From NCBI GenBank assembly GCA_001001625.1, contig LCKU01000028.1:1-9192 (forward strand): DNA of 9,192 nt. The letters run 5' to 3'. The notes under the pieces are model-generated. The model did no database searches. It had not been told where the DNA came from and saw only the letters and a program-made list of their open reading frames with translations. Made by a program: the position numbers and the translations under genes. The DNA is from Parcubacteria group bacterium GW2011_GWA2_45_30 (GTDB lineage: Bacteria > Patescibacteriota > Minisyncoccia > Sungbacterales > HO2-52-23). Position 1 is the stretch's first letter, and each line of letters starts with the position of its first letter. Shown here piece by piece: positions 1-6,589 of the stretch.

Positions 1-72
1 TTTCCCTTCAAAAAGTTGGCCGCGCACCCAAAAACGTTCTTTCGTCTTGTAACCATGCTGATATTCTATCAT
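1..72 (-). CDS. Possible 5' end of an unidentified gene, cut by the window edge
   Basis: An ATG-initiated frame opens 22 bases after the stop of the zinc-ribbon gene and stays open for 24 codons to the left edge. The peptide starts MIEYQHGYKTKERF and resembles nothing I recognise. There is no clear ribosome binding site, and two in-frame stops lie just upstream, so it is not an extension of the preceding gene in this frame. It does not resemble the missing C-terminal half of the zinc-ribbon protein. It could be a real downstream gene or chance. Confidence 0.3.
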   Translation of the reverse strand, partial: MIEYQHGYKTKERFWVRGQLFEGK

Positions 73-94
73 GCGCAGTTACGAATCCAACTAA

Positions 95-739
95 TTACCA
101 AAAACAATTCTGACAATTTGAGCAATCAAATAGAAACTCGCAGTCGACACAATCTCGTGATCTAATCAAAAACATTGAATTATAGTTATTGCTGCCGTTT
201 AAATTCTCATAGCAAAGTTCCGAGGTCTTTAGATATGTGCAATCAAAACAATCATTGTCTTTATCTACGGCTTGGGAATAGAAAACATTTTCACACCCAA
301 CAGCAGAGTAAGAAAGATAGCAATTTTTATTGTCAACAGAATAATTTGTAAAATCGCTTCCTATATTATTTCTTAAAGTCCATAAATTGACCTGCGGCGT
401 ATTAGTGAGTATTTCTTTCCATTGTAGGAAAAATGGTTTGCTAAAATTGTATTCCCTTGCAAAGTCAAATGGCTCCCATTTGTCTGAATACCAACATTCG
501 CGACAGTAAATTATGAAATTATTTTCAGGCGGATGCATTGTTAAGGTATCTTTTTTGCATAGTCCGCATTTTATCCAATAGAGAGACCTTTCATTTCGCC
601 ATGTTAATCGTCTAATTAACCGGCACTCCGGACACCAGGTCGGCGGCGGGACACGGATTTTTTCATAAAACAAAAAGTCCTCGGGTTCGATAACGAACGA
701 ATTTTTACAGTTCTGACATTGTTTTATTTCGGAGTTCAT
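95..739 (-). CDS. Cys-rich zinc-ribbon protein, C-terminally truncated paralogue
   Basis: The 214-residue product belongs to a Cys-rich family that I recall as common in Parcubacteria; its function is unknown. Two zinc ribbons are visible at the N-terminus: C8/C11 with C36/C39, and C58/C61 with C79/C82. They are followed by a run of spaced Cys and aromatic residues (C140, C149, C164/C167, C176, C197/C200, C206/C209/C212), which suggests a repetitive beta-rich fold; that fold is inference. The paralogue at 1425-2970 aligns throughout but continues about 340 residues past this point, to a C-terminal ribbon that is absent here, so this copy is probably truncated. The start MNSEIK aligns with MNQELR of the paralogue. 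A GGAGGG sequence at 753-758 lies 13 bases before the ATG, far for a ribosome binding site. It follows the nucleotidyltransferase gene by 43 bases, probably in one transcript. It is visibly AT-rich. Confidence 0.8.
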   Translation of the reverse strand: MNSEIKQCQNCKNSFVIEPEDFLFYEKIRVPPPTWCPECRLIRRLTWRNERSLYWIKCGLCKKDTLTMHPPENNFIIYCRECWYSDKWEPFDFAREYNFSKPFFLQWKEILTNTPQVNLWTLRNNIGSDFTNYSVDNKNCYLSYSAVGCENVFYSQAVDKDNDCFDCTYLKTSELCYENLNGSNNYNSMFLIRSRDCVDCEFLFDCSNCQNCFW

Positions 740-782
740 AAAATTTAGGCAGTCCCTCCACTATGGTCGGGAACTATTATTT

Positions 783-1205
783 TTATAGTAACGAGGAATG
801 ATATTTCTTCGGCATAAACGCGCGAAGACGGACAAGACGGATCCGGAGAATTTTTTTCTGGCGCATGCATTTTTTTAGGTCATTTTCAAGCGCCTGCTGG
901 TCATAGCCAAGACAAATAACATCCGGCTTATACTTTTTAATCACGCCGTACTCCCCTTCTTTGTGATCTCCCAAAACCGCACAGAAGACCCCGGGTACAC
1001 GGCGCACATTGCGCATACGGATTTTTTCGTTCTGCGTCGGTTTACGATTTTTTAATTGTTTCACCGCGCTGTCGCGCGCCACTACCGCAATAACTTCTTT
1101 TCCATGTCGCTTGGCTTGACCCAAAAAAGCCCGATGCCCGGGATGCAGGCGGTCAAAAACGCCAAAAACAATGACACGCCTCAATACTTTTCCAATATGC
1201 TTCAT
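783..1205 (-). CDS. Cytidylyltransferase-fold nucleotidyltransferase, RibL-like (FAD synthase or related)
   Basis: This 140-residue protein has the nucleotidyltransferase signature GVFDRLHPGH at residues 15-24 (HxGH at 21-24), which binds the nucleotide phosphates. It also has the motif LGYDQ at 99-103, seen in archaeal FAD synthase RibL and related adenylyl- and cytidylyltransferases. The tail YHSSLL at 135-140 occupies the place of the family's S/T-rich second nucleotide-binding motif. Length fits a full single-domain enzyme. Such enzymes transfer AMP or CMP to a phosphorylated acceptor such as FMN or glycerol-3-phosphate; the substrate cannot be decided from sequence alone. GAGGGGG lies about 7 bases before the ATG and supports the start. 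It sits between two damaged zinc-ribbon paralogues and shares no obvious pathway with them. Confidence 0.88.
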   Translation of the reverse strand: MKHIGKVLRRVIVFGVFDRLHPGHRAFLGQAKRHGKEVIAVVARDSAVKQLKNRKPTQNEKIRMRNVRRVPGVFCAVLGDHKEGEYGVIKKYKPDVICLGYDQQALENDLKKCMRQKKILRIRLVRLRAFMPKKYHSSLL

Positions 1206-1226
1206 TAAAGTACCCCCTCGACCCGT

Positions 1227-1323
1227 CCCGTTAGAGATTTAATACGTCTCAAATCTCCAAGTGAAAACTAATCCGCAATCAAGTTACTTCGCCCGCATCA
1301 TTCTATTCCGCATCTCTAGTTTC
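1227..1323. repeat. Decayed third copy of the CCCGTTAGA terminal-inverted-repeat element
   Basis: The left end (1227-1238) is identical to the 12-bp terminal repeat of the secD-secF element (CCCGTTAGAGAT). At 1312-1318 ATCTCTA matches the start of the opposite end, but the CGGG part is lost. The 97-bp span agrees with the 96- and 101-bp intact copies. No ATTCAT flanks remain. It fills much of the 1206-1424 gap; I see no convincing gene or promoter in the rest of that gap. Confidence 0.5.
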
Positions 1324-1424
1324 AGCAATATCGCAATAAATAGTACATTCCACGGTGTCGCCTGCGGCTCCGTCAGACGTTAATCGGAGCACTTCTCTAA
1401 ATTGGTACGGGATTCCGCGTGTCT

Positions 1425-2822
1425 TTATAATAATTCGGAGTTGTAACACGCTTCGCAATATACAATATCTGGCTTGTCCGGAGCGTATGAGGTATCAAAC
1501 TCATTCGGACAATGCTTTGTTTTCGAATGCGCTGGATGTTCGGCAGTATTTTTATAAATTTTGTTATCCGATACAATTCCCGCGCACTGGCATTTTCGTT
1601 TCCAATACTTCGGGGGATTCACAAATTTTTTACGGTTCTGGAAACGACATTCCGGACAAAACTGCGGCAAAGGCAGATTCAATTTTTTATAAAACGAATA
1701 CTCCATAGGAATAAAGCGGTAAGGTCCTTTACAGCCCAGACATGTAATCACCTCTTTAATAATAGAGTCGTTAACCTCCGTGATTTTATCCGGAAGAGAA
1801 CTGGCCTCCATGGTTGCTTTATACTCGCGTTTCTTGGTATCGCGCCATAGGTAGCCCTTCGACTTCGCTTCGGCTTCGCTCAGGGGGAAAAAATCCTGGG
1901 CCGGGGTTTCGTTGTAGGCGAAAATGGAAAACTCCGACGGAAAAAACTCTCCGTATTTATATACAATTTCCCTGATTCCTGATTCTTGATTCCTGATTCT
2001 TGAAATGTACGGCATCTCATCCATATGCTTTTTTATCTTTAGAACAAGTTTTTCGTAGTCCTCTTTTGCATATTGCTTATTCAAAATACAGTATTCATAG
2101 CCGCATATCGTACTCTCATAAATTTGCGATGCCGGATCTCCCCAACTGAAATAATCATAAGAGTCGTCTGTCTCATGCAACATCTGACAAAATTTTACAT
2201 TCTCGCATTCATGAATGAAATATGATAATTTTGCGTTTTTGGAGTCCTGAATATGCTCGCCGGATGAATTTACATTCCGCATGCCGTGCATATATTTTAC
2301 CGGATACTGCGCCCAAAGTTCATGCGCCTTTTTAGCATGTTTTGCCAAAGAAGCGCGGGATAATAAATCAAATTCTTTCAGATTTTTCGCATAGGTTTCT
2401 TTGGTGTGGGGCTGGTTGAAAATATAATAGGATTTATTGCGCAAATTCACACAGCCGAAACAATTCGTGCATCCTACCAAACTCTTAGAAAACCAGATGT
2501 CGGTACAACTCTCGCAATCAATAGAAAAAAAGGTGCGATAGCTTTCATCAATCATGATTCCTTCATGACACAATTCACTTAAAGTTGATTCTTGAAGATC
2601 AAAGCTGTCCTTAATTCCGCTACTGCGCGTACAATAGGCAGAGTCCTCCATACGATCTACCGCAAAACAAAGATAACAATTTTTTGAATGCCCCGCGTTA
2701 CCGCAGTATTCTGATTTTACCAAATTCAAAATACTATTTGAGTATTGCGGCATCGCGCGATACAATTCTCGCCACTGTTCAAAAAACGACCGGGAAAAAT
2801 CATAATCCCTGCCATATTGCAT
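1425..2822 (-). CDS. Cys-rich zinc-ribbon protein, main fragment of a frame-disrupted gene
   Basis: This open frame of 465 codons carries most of a Cys-rich family protein of unknown function. From the N-terminus it has the conserved MQYGRDYDF region, spaced Cys-aromatic repeats (about residues 40-245, e.g. C103/C106, C118/C121/C124), a linker, and two C-terminal ribbons: C361/C364 with C389/C392, then C411/C413 with C438 and C456/C459. The frame is open upstream of the first ATG and encodes WWSDKWDP, matching WYSDKWEP in the paralogue at 95-739, so ATG 2822 is not the ancestral start. The N-terminal ribbon lies in another frame (2800-2970). The ATG has only a weak GGGA in front. Residues about 275-285 (SRIRNQESGIR) come from a heptanucleotide repeat. 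It may be made as a truncated protein, or the locus may be a pseudogene. Confidence 0.7.
   Translation of the reverse strand: MQYGRDYDFSRSFFEQWRELYRAMPQYSNSILNLVKSEYCGNAGHSKNCYLCFAVDRMEDSAYCTRSSGIKDSFDLQESTLSELCHEGIMIDESYRTFFSIDCESCTDIWFSKSLVGCTNCFGCVNLRNKSYYIFNQPHTKETYAKNLKEFDLLSRASLAKHAKKAHELWAQYPVKYMHGMRNVNSSGEHIQDSKNAKLSYFIHECENVKFCQMLHETDDSYDYFSWGDPASQIYESTICGYEYCILNKQYAKEDYEKLVLKIKKHMDEMPYISRIRNQESGIREIVYKYGEFFPSEFSIFAYNETPAQDFFPLSEAEAKSKGYLWRDTKKREYKATMEASSLPDKITEVNDSIIKEVITCLGCKGPYRFIPMEYSFYKKLNLPLPQFCPECRFQNRKKFVNPPKYWKRKCQCAGIVSDNKIYKNTAEHPAHSKTKHCPNEFDTSYAPDKPDIVYCEACYNSELL
1971..2005. repeat. Heptanucleotide tandem repeat YCTGATT, about 4.7 units, inside a coding region
   Basis: Units read CCTGATT, CCTGATT, CTTGATT, CCTGATT, CTTGA. 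On the coding strand they give the hydrophilic stretch SRIRNQESGIR between MPYI and EIVYKYGEFF in the zinc-ribbon protein. Because 7 is not a multiple of 3, gain or loss of one unit would shift the frame. Confidence 0.85.
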
Positions 2823-2970
2823 CGGATCCCATTTGTCCGACCACCAGTAATCGACATTCCGGACACCAAGTAGGAGGAGGAACTTTTATTTTTTCGTAAA
2901 ATAAAAAATCCTCGGGCTCAATAATGAACCCGGCTTTACAATTCTGGCATTTTCTTAATTCCTGATTCAT
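2800..2970 (-). pseudogene. N-terminal zinc-ribbon fragment of the frame-disrupted gene
   Basis: From ATG 2970 the frame encodes MNQELRKCQNCKAGF and then a region nearly identical to residues 16-40 of the paralogue at 95-739, ending the first ribbon at WCPECR. It then runs out of frame to a stop at 2800. The continuation of the protein is found in the next frame, starting at the same point (about 2847-2852). Compared with the paralogue, about 42 codons encoding the second ribbon are replaced by 4 bases, a net loss of about 122 bases that changes frame. A GTG start at 3000 would add 10 residues encoded by the inserted element; ATG 2970 matches the paralogue and is the likely original start. 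Confidence 0.75.
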
Positions 2971-3066
2971 CCCGTTAGAAGTGTAATCTCTACTTAACAC
3001 TTATAATGCAAAAACATAAATTTATCTAATAAACCCAAAAAAGTTCAGACCCAAACTTCTAACGGG
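2971..3066. mobile_element. 96-bp MITE-like element with 12-bp perfect inverted repeats, flanked by ATTCAT duplication
   Basis: The ends CCCGTTAGAAGT (2971-2982) and ACTTCTAACGGG (3055-3066) are perfect inverted repeats. ATTCAT stands immediately outside both ends (2965-2970 and 3067-3072), as a target-site duplication would. On the coding strand the duplicated word is ATGAAT: one copy contains the stop (TGA) of the 438-aa gene, the other the start codon of the zinc-ribbon gene. Removing the element and one ATGAAT would restore an ATGA stop/start overlap of the two genes. The interior is AT-rich and codes for nothing obvious, so it would need a transposase in trans. Reading in from the upstream copy gives MNPVR, a peptide I recall from Parcubacteria repeats. 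Confidence 0.82.
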
Positions 3067-3068
3067 AT

Positions 3069-4385
3069 TCATTTTATCCCGGGCAGTTTCTCCTCCCCTT
3101 CTTCTCCATAAATCGGTAATCCGGCGGGCGGACCGATCTTTCTCGATTCCACGCTCTTTATCAGAGGACCGGTGAGCACTAAGAACATGGGCGGATGAAA
3201 AATTGTTGCCAGCTCCTCGACATTCAGCACCATTTTACCCAGCTTCTGCGCGCCAACATACCAATGAAAAGGCCTGATTCGCAAAATCGCCCCAAGGGTG
3301 GTTTCGTCAAACATCCGGCGCTCGCGATAATATTGAAATATGCGCTCCTGCCGGGCGCGCTGGCGTTTTTTGGGGAAAAGGTGGGGCCAGTGCCAAAATT
3401 TGGTCCGGGTCCAGGCTTTGGTGTTATGCGCAAACTTATTCAGGTGTTCTGTTGCATACTGATTAAATGCCCCATACACTCCGCGGCGCGGAAAAGTGTC
3501 TCCGTAAATTTCTTTAGGCGCAGTATAAATATAACGGATAAGTGATTCAAATCCGGGTTTTTGCAAATTCCGTTCAACCGCTTCAATCACCTCAACCTCT
3601 CCCGGAGTGCGCTGGACCATCACAATGCCGCCGCCTTCGGTTTCATACCTTCGGGTTGCCATTTTTTCCTTTAATTCCTCAACCAGCGTTTCATTGGCTT
3701 CTTTCCAAGAATCATCCGTGGGCCGGATCAATATCTGAATCCAGCAAATTTCCGCGGGTTTAAGTTTTGCCAAAACCTCAAGCATTGACGATATGGGATC
3801 AAGTTGCCGCTCTTCGTCCGGCGCCTCAAAATCCACATAAGTTCGGATGGGATAGGCATCTTCTTTGGCCAGACGCAACTCGTTCCCGAAAAGTTCATAA
3901 TTGTTTTGCCGCAATTCTTTTACCGTAGCGGGTAAACGATGAATATAATCCTCCGTTACTTCAGCAAGTTCAATATCGGAATATTGCGCATATAGCGCAG
4001 CCTCAATCAAATTGCGGTGTTTTTTAGGAATCCGCATATAGAAATGGATATCACCGCCAAAACTCACAAGTTCGCAAGAAAACCAGAGCGTAACCTCCCC
4101 CTCCCACCACTTCTCGGCAATATCATTTGGGGAGTTGCGCAAACCATGGATTGACATAAAAACCTGCTCCATGGCACGGGGACTTTTGCGCACCTCGCGC
4201 GGTATGCGAAGCTCAAGCATTATATAAGGAATGGAACGCTTATAAAACTCCTGTATATAGGAAAGCCAAAGATAGAGCGAAGAAAAAAGCAAAACCCAAA
4301 AAATCCAAAACCACCATAAATCACCGATTATGGGGATGCTAAATACGAATCTTGGGACTGAAGATGGGTCAAAACCGTATATCAT
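3069..4385 (-). CDS. Single-TM membrane protein resembling the N-terminal module of CPR type IV secretion ATPases
   Basis: The 438-residue product has one strong membrane segment at about 21-44, aromatic-rich and followed by a basic stretch, then a large soluble part. The segment LELRIPREVRKSPRAMEQ (57-74) and the C-terminal pattern VEELATIFHPP…SRKIGPPAGLP (389-424) resemble, from memory, the region before the ATPase domain in TraG/VirD4/HerA-like proteins of CPR bacteria. No Walker A or B motif is present, so if the resemblance is right this is the membrane module alone. A role in DNA or protein transport is inference. The start at 4385 is needed to keep the TM segment, since the next Met is residue 56. 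A TATAAT box ends 6 bases before the ATG. The TGA stop lies in the ATGAAT flank of the element at 2971-3066. Confidence 0.85.
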   Translation of the reverse strand: MIYGFDPSSVPRFVFSIPIIGDLWWFWIFWVLLFSSLYLWLSYIQEFYKRSIPYIMLELRIPREVRKSPRAMEQVFMSIHGLRNSPNDIAEKWWEGEVTLWFSCELVSFGGDIHFYMRIPKKHRNLIEAALYAQYSDIELAEVTEDYIHRLPATVKELRQNNYELFGNELRLAKEDAYPIRTYVDFEAPDEERQLDPISSMLEVLAKLKPAEICWIQILIRPTDDSWKEANETLVEELKEKMATRRYETEGGGIVMVQRTPGEVEVIEAVERNLQKPGFESLIRYIYTAPKEIYGDTFPRRGVYGAFNQYATEHLNKFAHNTKAWTRTKFWHWPHLFPKKRQRARQERIFQYYRERRMFDETTLGAILRIRPFHWYVGAQKLGKMVLNVEELATIFHPPMFLVLTGPLIKSVESRKIGPPAGLPIYGEEGEEKLPGIK

Positions 4386-4391
4386 AGGTAC

Positions 4392-4421
4392 ATTATACCA
4401 CTAAAAACGACCCATAATCAA
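4392..4421 (-). promoter_or_regulatory. Promoter of the 438-aa membrane protein gene, probably leaderless
   Basis: On the minus strand TTGATT (4416-4421) is followed after 18 bases by a perfect TATAAT (4392-4397). Only 6 bases separate the -10 box from the ATG at 4385, so transcription should begin at or next to the start codon. No ribosome binding site fits in the space. Confidence 0.65.
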
Positions 4422-4425
4422 ACCG

Positions 4426-4444
4426 CCGCGTCCAAGAGACGCGG
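4426..4444. terminator. Hairpin between the HARE-HTH gene and the membrane protein gene
   Basis: CCGCGTC (4426-4432) pairs perfectly with GACGCGG (4438-4444) around a 5-base loop. It lies 33 bases past the TAG stop of the HARE-HTH gene, in the 92-base gap. On the minus strand only a short TTT follows, so it would be a weak or factor-assisted terminator, or just an attenuating hairpin. Confidence 0.35.
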
Positions 4445-4477
4445 GTTCAAAACTATAACTATACGAGTTGTGCCAAG

Positions 4478-5530
4478 CTAAGCCAGCCGGAATTTACCGT
4501 CATCGGTCCGGCGGAAAAGCGATCTGTTTTGTAGATTCAAAAGTACGGTTTGCGGCTGGACCAGCCGCTTTGCCAAAACAAGCTTTATAATTTCATCTTT
4601 GGCAAGCGCCCGGCCGGATTCTTTCATTACGGAAACCAATACATCCCGCACCACCCCGGGCTGATATCCCCATTCGCGAAGCGCATACATCCCCCGGCCA
4701 ACCAAAACAAATCTTTGGTCTTTGATAAGTTCGTTATGCACGGTCTGAGGATGAGCTTTTTTAACGGACCATCCGGCTTTGGAAATTTCCGCAGCCACCT
4801 CGCTAAAATGCATGGCTTTGCCGGATTTTTTTAACGCCAAATATGCTTTGTCGCGCATGCCGCGAGGAGTAACCGCAGACCAATGAGACAATCCGTATTC
4901 CCCGTATGGATTTTGTTTTATGGACTGGGCGGAGTTTATATGAGCGTCAATAACGTCTGCCTTAACATCCAAATTCTTGCCTGACGCGTCATCCTGAATA
5001 TGTCTCGCAAGCATCCGATGCAATTCTTCCTGGGAAACCGGATGCCCGGTTTGCTCCAGATCTTTTATCAGACCTGCCACGGTTTTTTCTCCTTTGGCAA
5101 CCGCATCCCGATCCGTTGCCCAGCGCCTAGGACATATTTCATTTTCCGGAACGCGTGAAAATCCTTTTCCTGTTCCTGCCTCAAGAAGTAAAGCAATATG
5201 CGGATGCTGGCGCTGATCTCCCAGAGTTGCAAAAAGATGATGTTCAGCCATCACTCCGCCATGACGCACAATATGCGCCTCAATCGCATCCAGCACCGGC
5301 CGGATCGCGGAAACAGTTTCTTCTTTGCGCAAATGCCGAAGCGCATCCGCCTCGATTTGCCGCACTCGCTCACGCGTAATTTTATATTTTCTGCCGATGG
5401 CCTCAAGCGTATCTGCGCCCTTGCCCTGAAGGCCAAAACGCCTTTCCAACACATCCCGCATGCGCAGATTAGACAATTTTTTTAACGCTATTTTTGTCGC
5501 CTCAACGGGCGCCAGAGGTAAAGTAATCAT
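4478..5530 (-). CDS. Sigma-70 region 4 / HARE-HTH DNA-binding protein
   Basis: The 350-residue protein begins with a helix-turn-helix typical of sigma-70 region 4, including TLEAIGRKYKITRERVRQIE at residues 41-60. In sigma factors this reads the -35 element. A HARE-HTH winged domain follows at about 224-290, with the characteristic GRGMYALREWGYQPG (278-292). This domain is shared with the delta subunit of Firmicutes RNA polymerase and with eukaryotic HB1/ASXL proteins. The last 60 residues look like another winged helix. No sigma region 2 is present, so it is not a complete sigma factor; an RNA-polymerase-associated regulator is the best inference. Proteins of this architecture are, from memory, common in CPR genomes. 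It has its own promoter (5551-5579) with a very short leader; GTGAG at 5541-5545 may serve as a weak ribosome binding site. Confidence 0.92.
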   Translation of the reverse strand: MITLPLAPVEATKIALKKLSNLRMRDVLERRFGLQGKGADTLEAIGRKYKITRERVRQIEADALRHLRKEETVSAIRPVLDAIEAHIVRHGGVMAEHHLFATLGDQRQHPHIALLLEAGTGKGFSRVPENEICPRRWATDRDAVAKGEKTVAGLIKDLEQTGHPVSQEELHRMLARHIQDDASGKNLDVKADVIDAHINSAQSIKQNPYGEYGLSHWSAVTPRGMRDKAYLALKKSGKAMHFSEVAAEISKAGWSVKKAHPQTVHNELIKDQRFVLVGRGMYALREWGYQPGVVRDVLVSVMKESGRALAKDEIIKLVLAKRLVQPQTVLLNLQNRSLFRRTDDGKFRLA

Positions 5531-5550
5531 AGATTAAAATCTCACTAAAG

Positions 5551-5579
5551 ATAGTAGCATATCAAATTTTTCTTGTCAA
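5551..5579 (-). promoter_or_regulatory. Sigma-70-type promoter of the HARE-HTH gene, overlapping the secF 3' end
   Basis: The minus strand has a consensus TTGACA (5574-5579), a 17-base spacer and TACTAT (5551-5556). The -35 box lies within the last secF codons and the secF TGA stop lies in the spacer. Expected initiation near 5544 leaves about 14 bases of leader before ATG 5530. This is the best promoter in the window and separates this gene from the secDF transcript. Confidence 0.82.
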
Positions 5580-6488
5580 TCTCTGCCAAATCACCAAGAT
5601 AGGTGATGCTACGAATATCGAAGAATAAGTTCCGAATACAATTCCAAAAATAAGAGCCAGAGCAAAATATCGCGTAGTTACGCCACCAAATGCCATAATC
5701 GCCACCAGCACCAATAACACGGTTAGGGAGGTATTAATGGATCGGGCAATGGTTTCATTTACACTGCGATTTACGGTAATTTCAAACGGCTCCGGCTGTT
5801 TTAGTTTTCGCAAATTTTCCCGTATTCTGTCAAACACTACAATAGTATCGTGTACCGAGAAGCCCAAAATTGTCAAGAGGGCGGTAATGAAAAGAGTGTC
5901 AACTTCAATCCCCCAAAAATTTCCCAGGACCGCAAAAATTCCGGCCGGAATAGTTACATCATGAATAAGCGCAATGACAGCCGACACTCCATACTTCCAG
6001 GAAGAAACGGGCTTAGAAACATGCCGGAACGCAAATGCAATATATAAAATTATGGCAACAATTGCAACACCCAGGGCAATCAATGAATTGCGGTAAAGCT
6101 CGCGGCCGATGGTGGGGCCAATTGTGTCAAAACGTTTGGCTATTACGGCTATCTGTTTTTCGCTTTCCACGCCCTGTCCCGCGCTTTCAATCTTACTAAG
6201 CACCTCAAGAATCTGCTGGTGTTTTCCCTCATCCACATGGGCAAAGCGCAAAATCATCCCACGCTCCCCGGTCGGCTGCACCGTTATGTTGCCGATACTA
6301 AACGGCTCAAGCGACTGCCGGATTTTTGCCGCATCCGGACGCACGGCAATAAATTCAACCTCCAGAAGCGATCCTCCGGTAAAATCAATACCGAATTTCA
6401 AACCCCACACGGCAATGGAGATCAAGCTTCCCAAAACCAAAATACCAGAGATAGTGAGAAATATATTTTTGTTGCCAATAATATTCAT
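5562..6488 (-). CDS. secF: Protein translocase subunit SecF
   Basis: SecF works with SecD at the SecYEG channel and uses the proton motive force to help exported proteins cross the membrane. From ATG 6488 the protein has 308 residues. It shows the N-terminal membrane helix (about 10-29), the SecF motif GIDFTGG (33-39), an extracytoplasmic domain, and five further helices with the conserved HDTIVVFDRIREN (213-225) and ARSINTS (248-254). ATG 6488 is preferred because its product begins MNIIGNKNIF right at the family start. An in-frame ATG at 6533 would add 15 residues encoded by the inserted element and lacks a strong ribosome binding site. The element at 6489-6589 separates the gene from AAGGTAAAG next to the secD stop, which was probably its original ribosome binding site. 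The gene ends with TGA. Confidence 0.96.
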   Translation of the reverse strand: MNIIGNKNIFLTISGILVLGSLISIAVWGLKFGIDFTGGSLLEVEFIAVRPDAAKIRQSLEPFSIGNITVQPTGERGMILRFAHVDEGKHQQILEVLSKIESAGQGVESEKQIAVIAKRFDTIGPTIGRELYRNSLIALGVAIVAIILYIAFAFRHVSKPVSSWKYGVSAVIALIHDVTIPAGIFAVLGNFWGIEVDTLFITALLTILGFSVHDTIVVFDRIRENLRKLKQPEPFEITVNRSVNETIARSINTSLTVLLVLVAIMAFGGVTTRYFALALIFGIVFGTYSSIFVASPILVIWQRLTRKI

Positions 6489-6589
6489 CCCGTTAGAGAT
6501 GTAACTTAGATGCGAAATCTTTGCCTGGCTCATGCCTACAAAGATATATCGTTACAAAATTACATCTCGCGGTAAAAATCTCTAACGGG
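6489..6589. mobile_element. 101-bp MITE-like element between secD and secF, flanked by ATTCAT duplication
   Basis: The ends CCCGTTAGAGAT (6489-6500) and ATCTCTAACGGG (6578-6589) are perfect inverted repeats, differing from the 2971-3066 copy only in the inner bases. ATTCAT flanks both sides (6483-6488 and 6590-6595); the left copy holds the secF start codon as ATGAAT on the coding strand. Inside, GAGATGTAA and TTACATCTC can also pair, giving a second, nested stem. Nothing protein-coding of significant length is inside. Without the element and one duplicate, the secD stop and secF start would be 6 bases apart, as in a normal secDF operon. Confidence 0.83.

Noticed and set aside
1303..1449. A GTG-initiated minus-strand frame of 48 codons overlapping the zinc-ribbon gene end, with protein-like text (QFREVLRLTSDGAAGDTVEC)
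   Set aside because: No ribosome binding site, no family recognised, it overlaps a better gene, and it ends in the decayed element. It could be a coding remnant, but chance is equally likely.
1355..1850. Overlapping plus-strand open frames opposite the zinc-ribbon gene
   Set aside because: They are mirror frames of a well-supported Cys-rich protein and have no recognisable domain or start context. The same holds for plus-strand frames opposite secD, secF and the permease.
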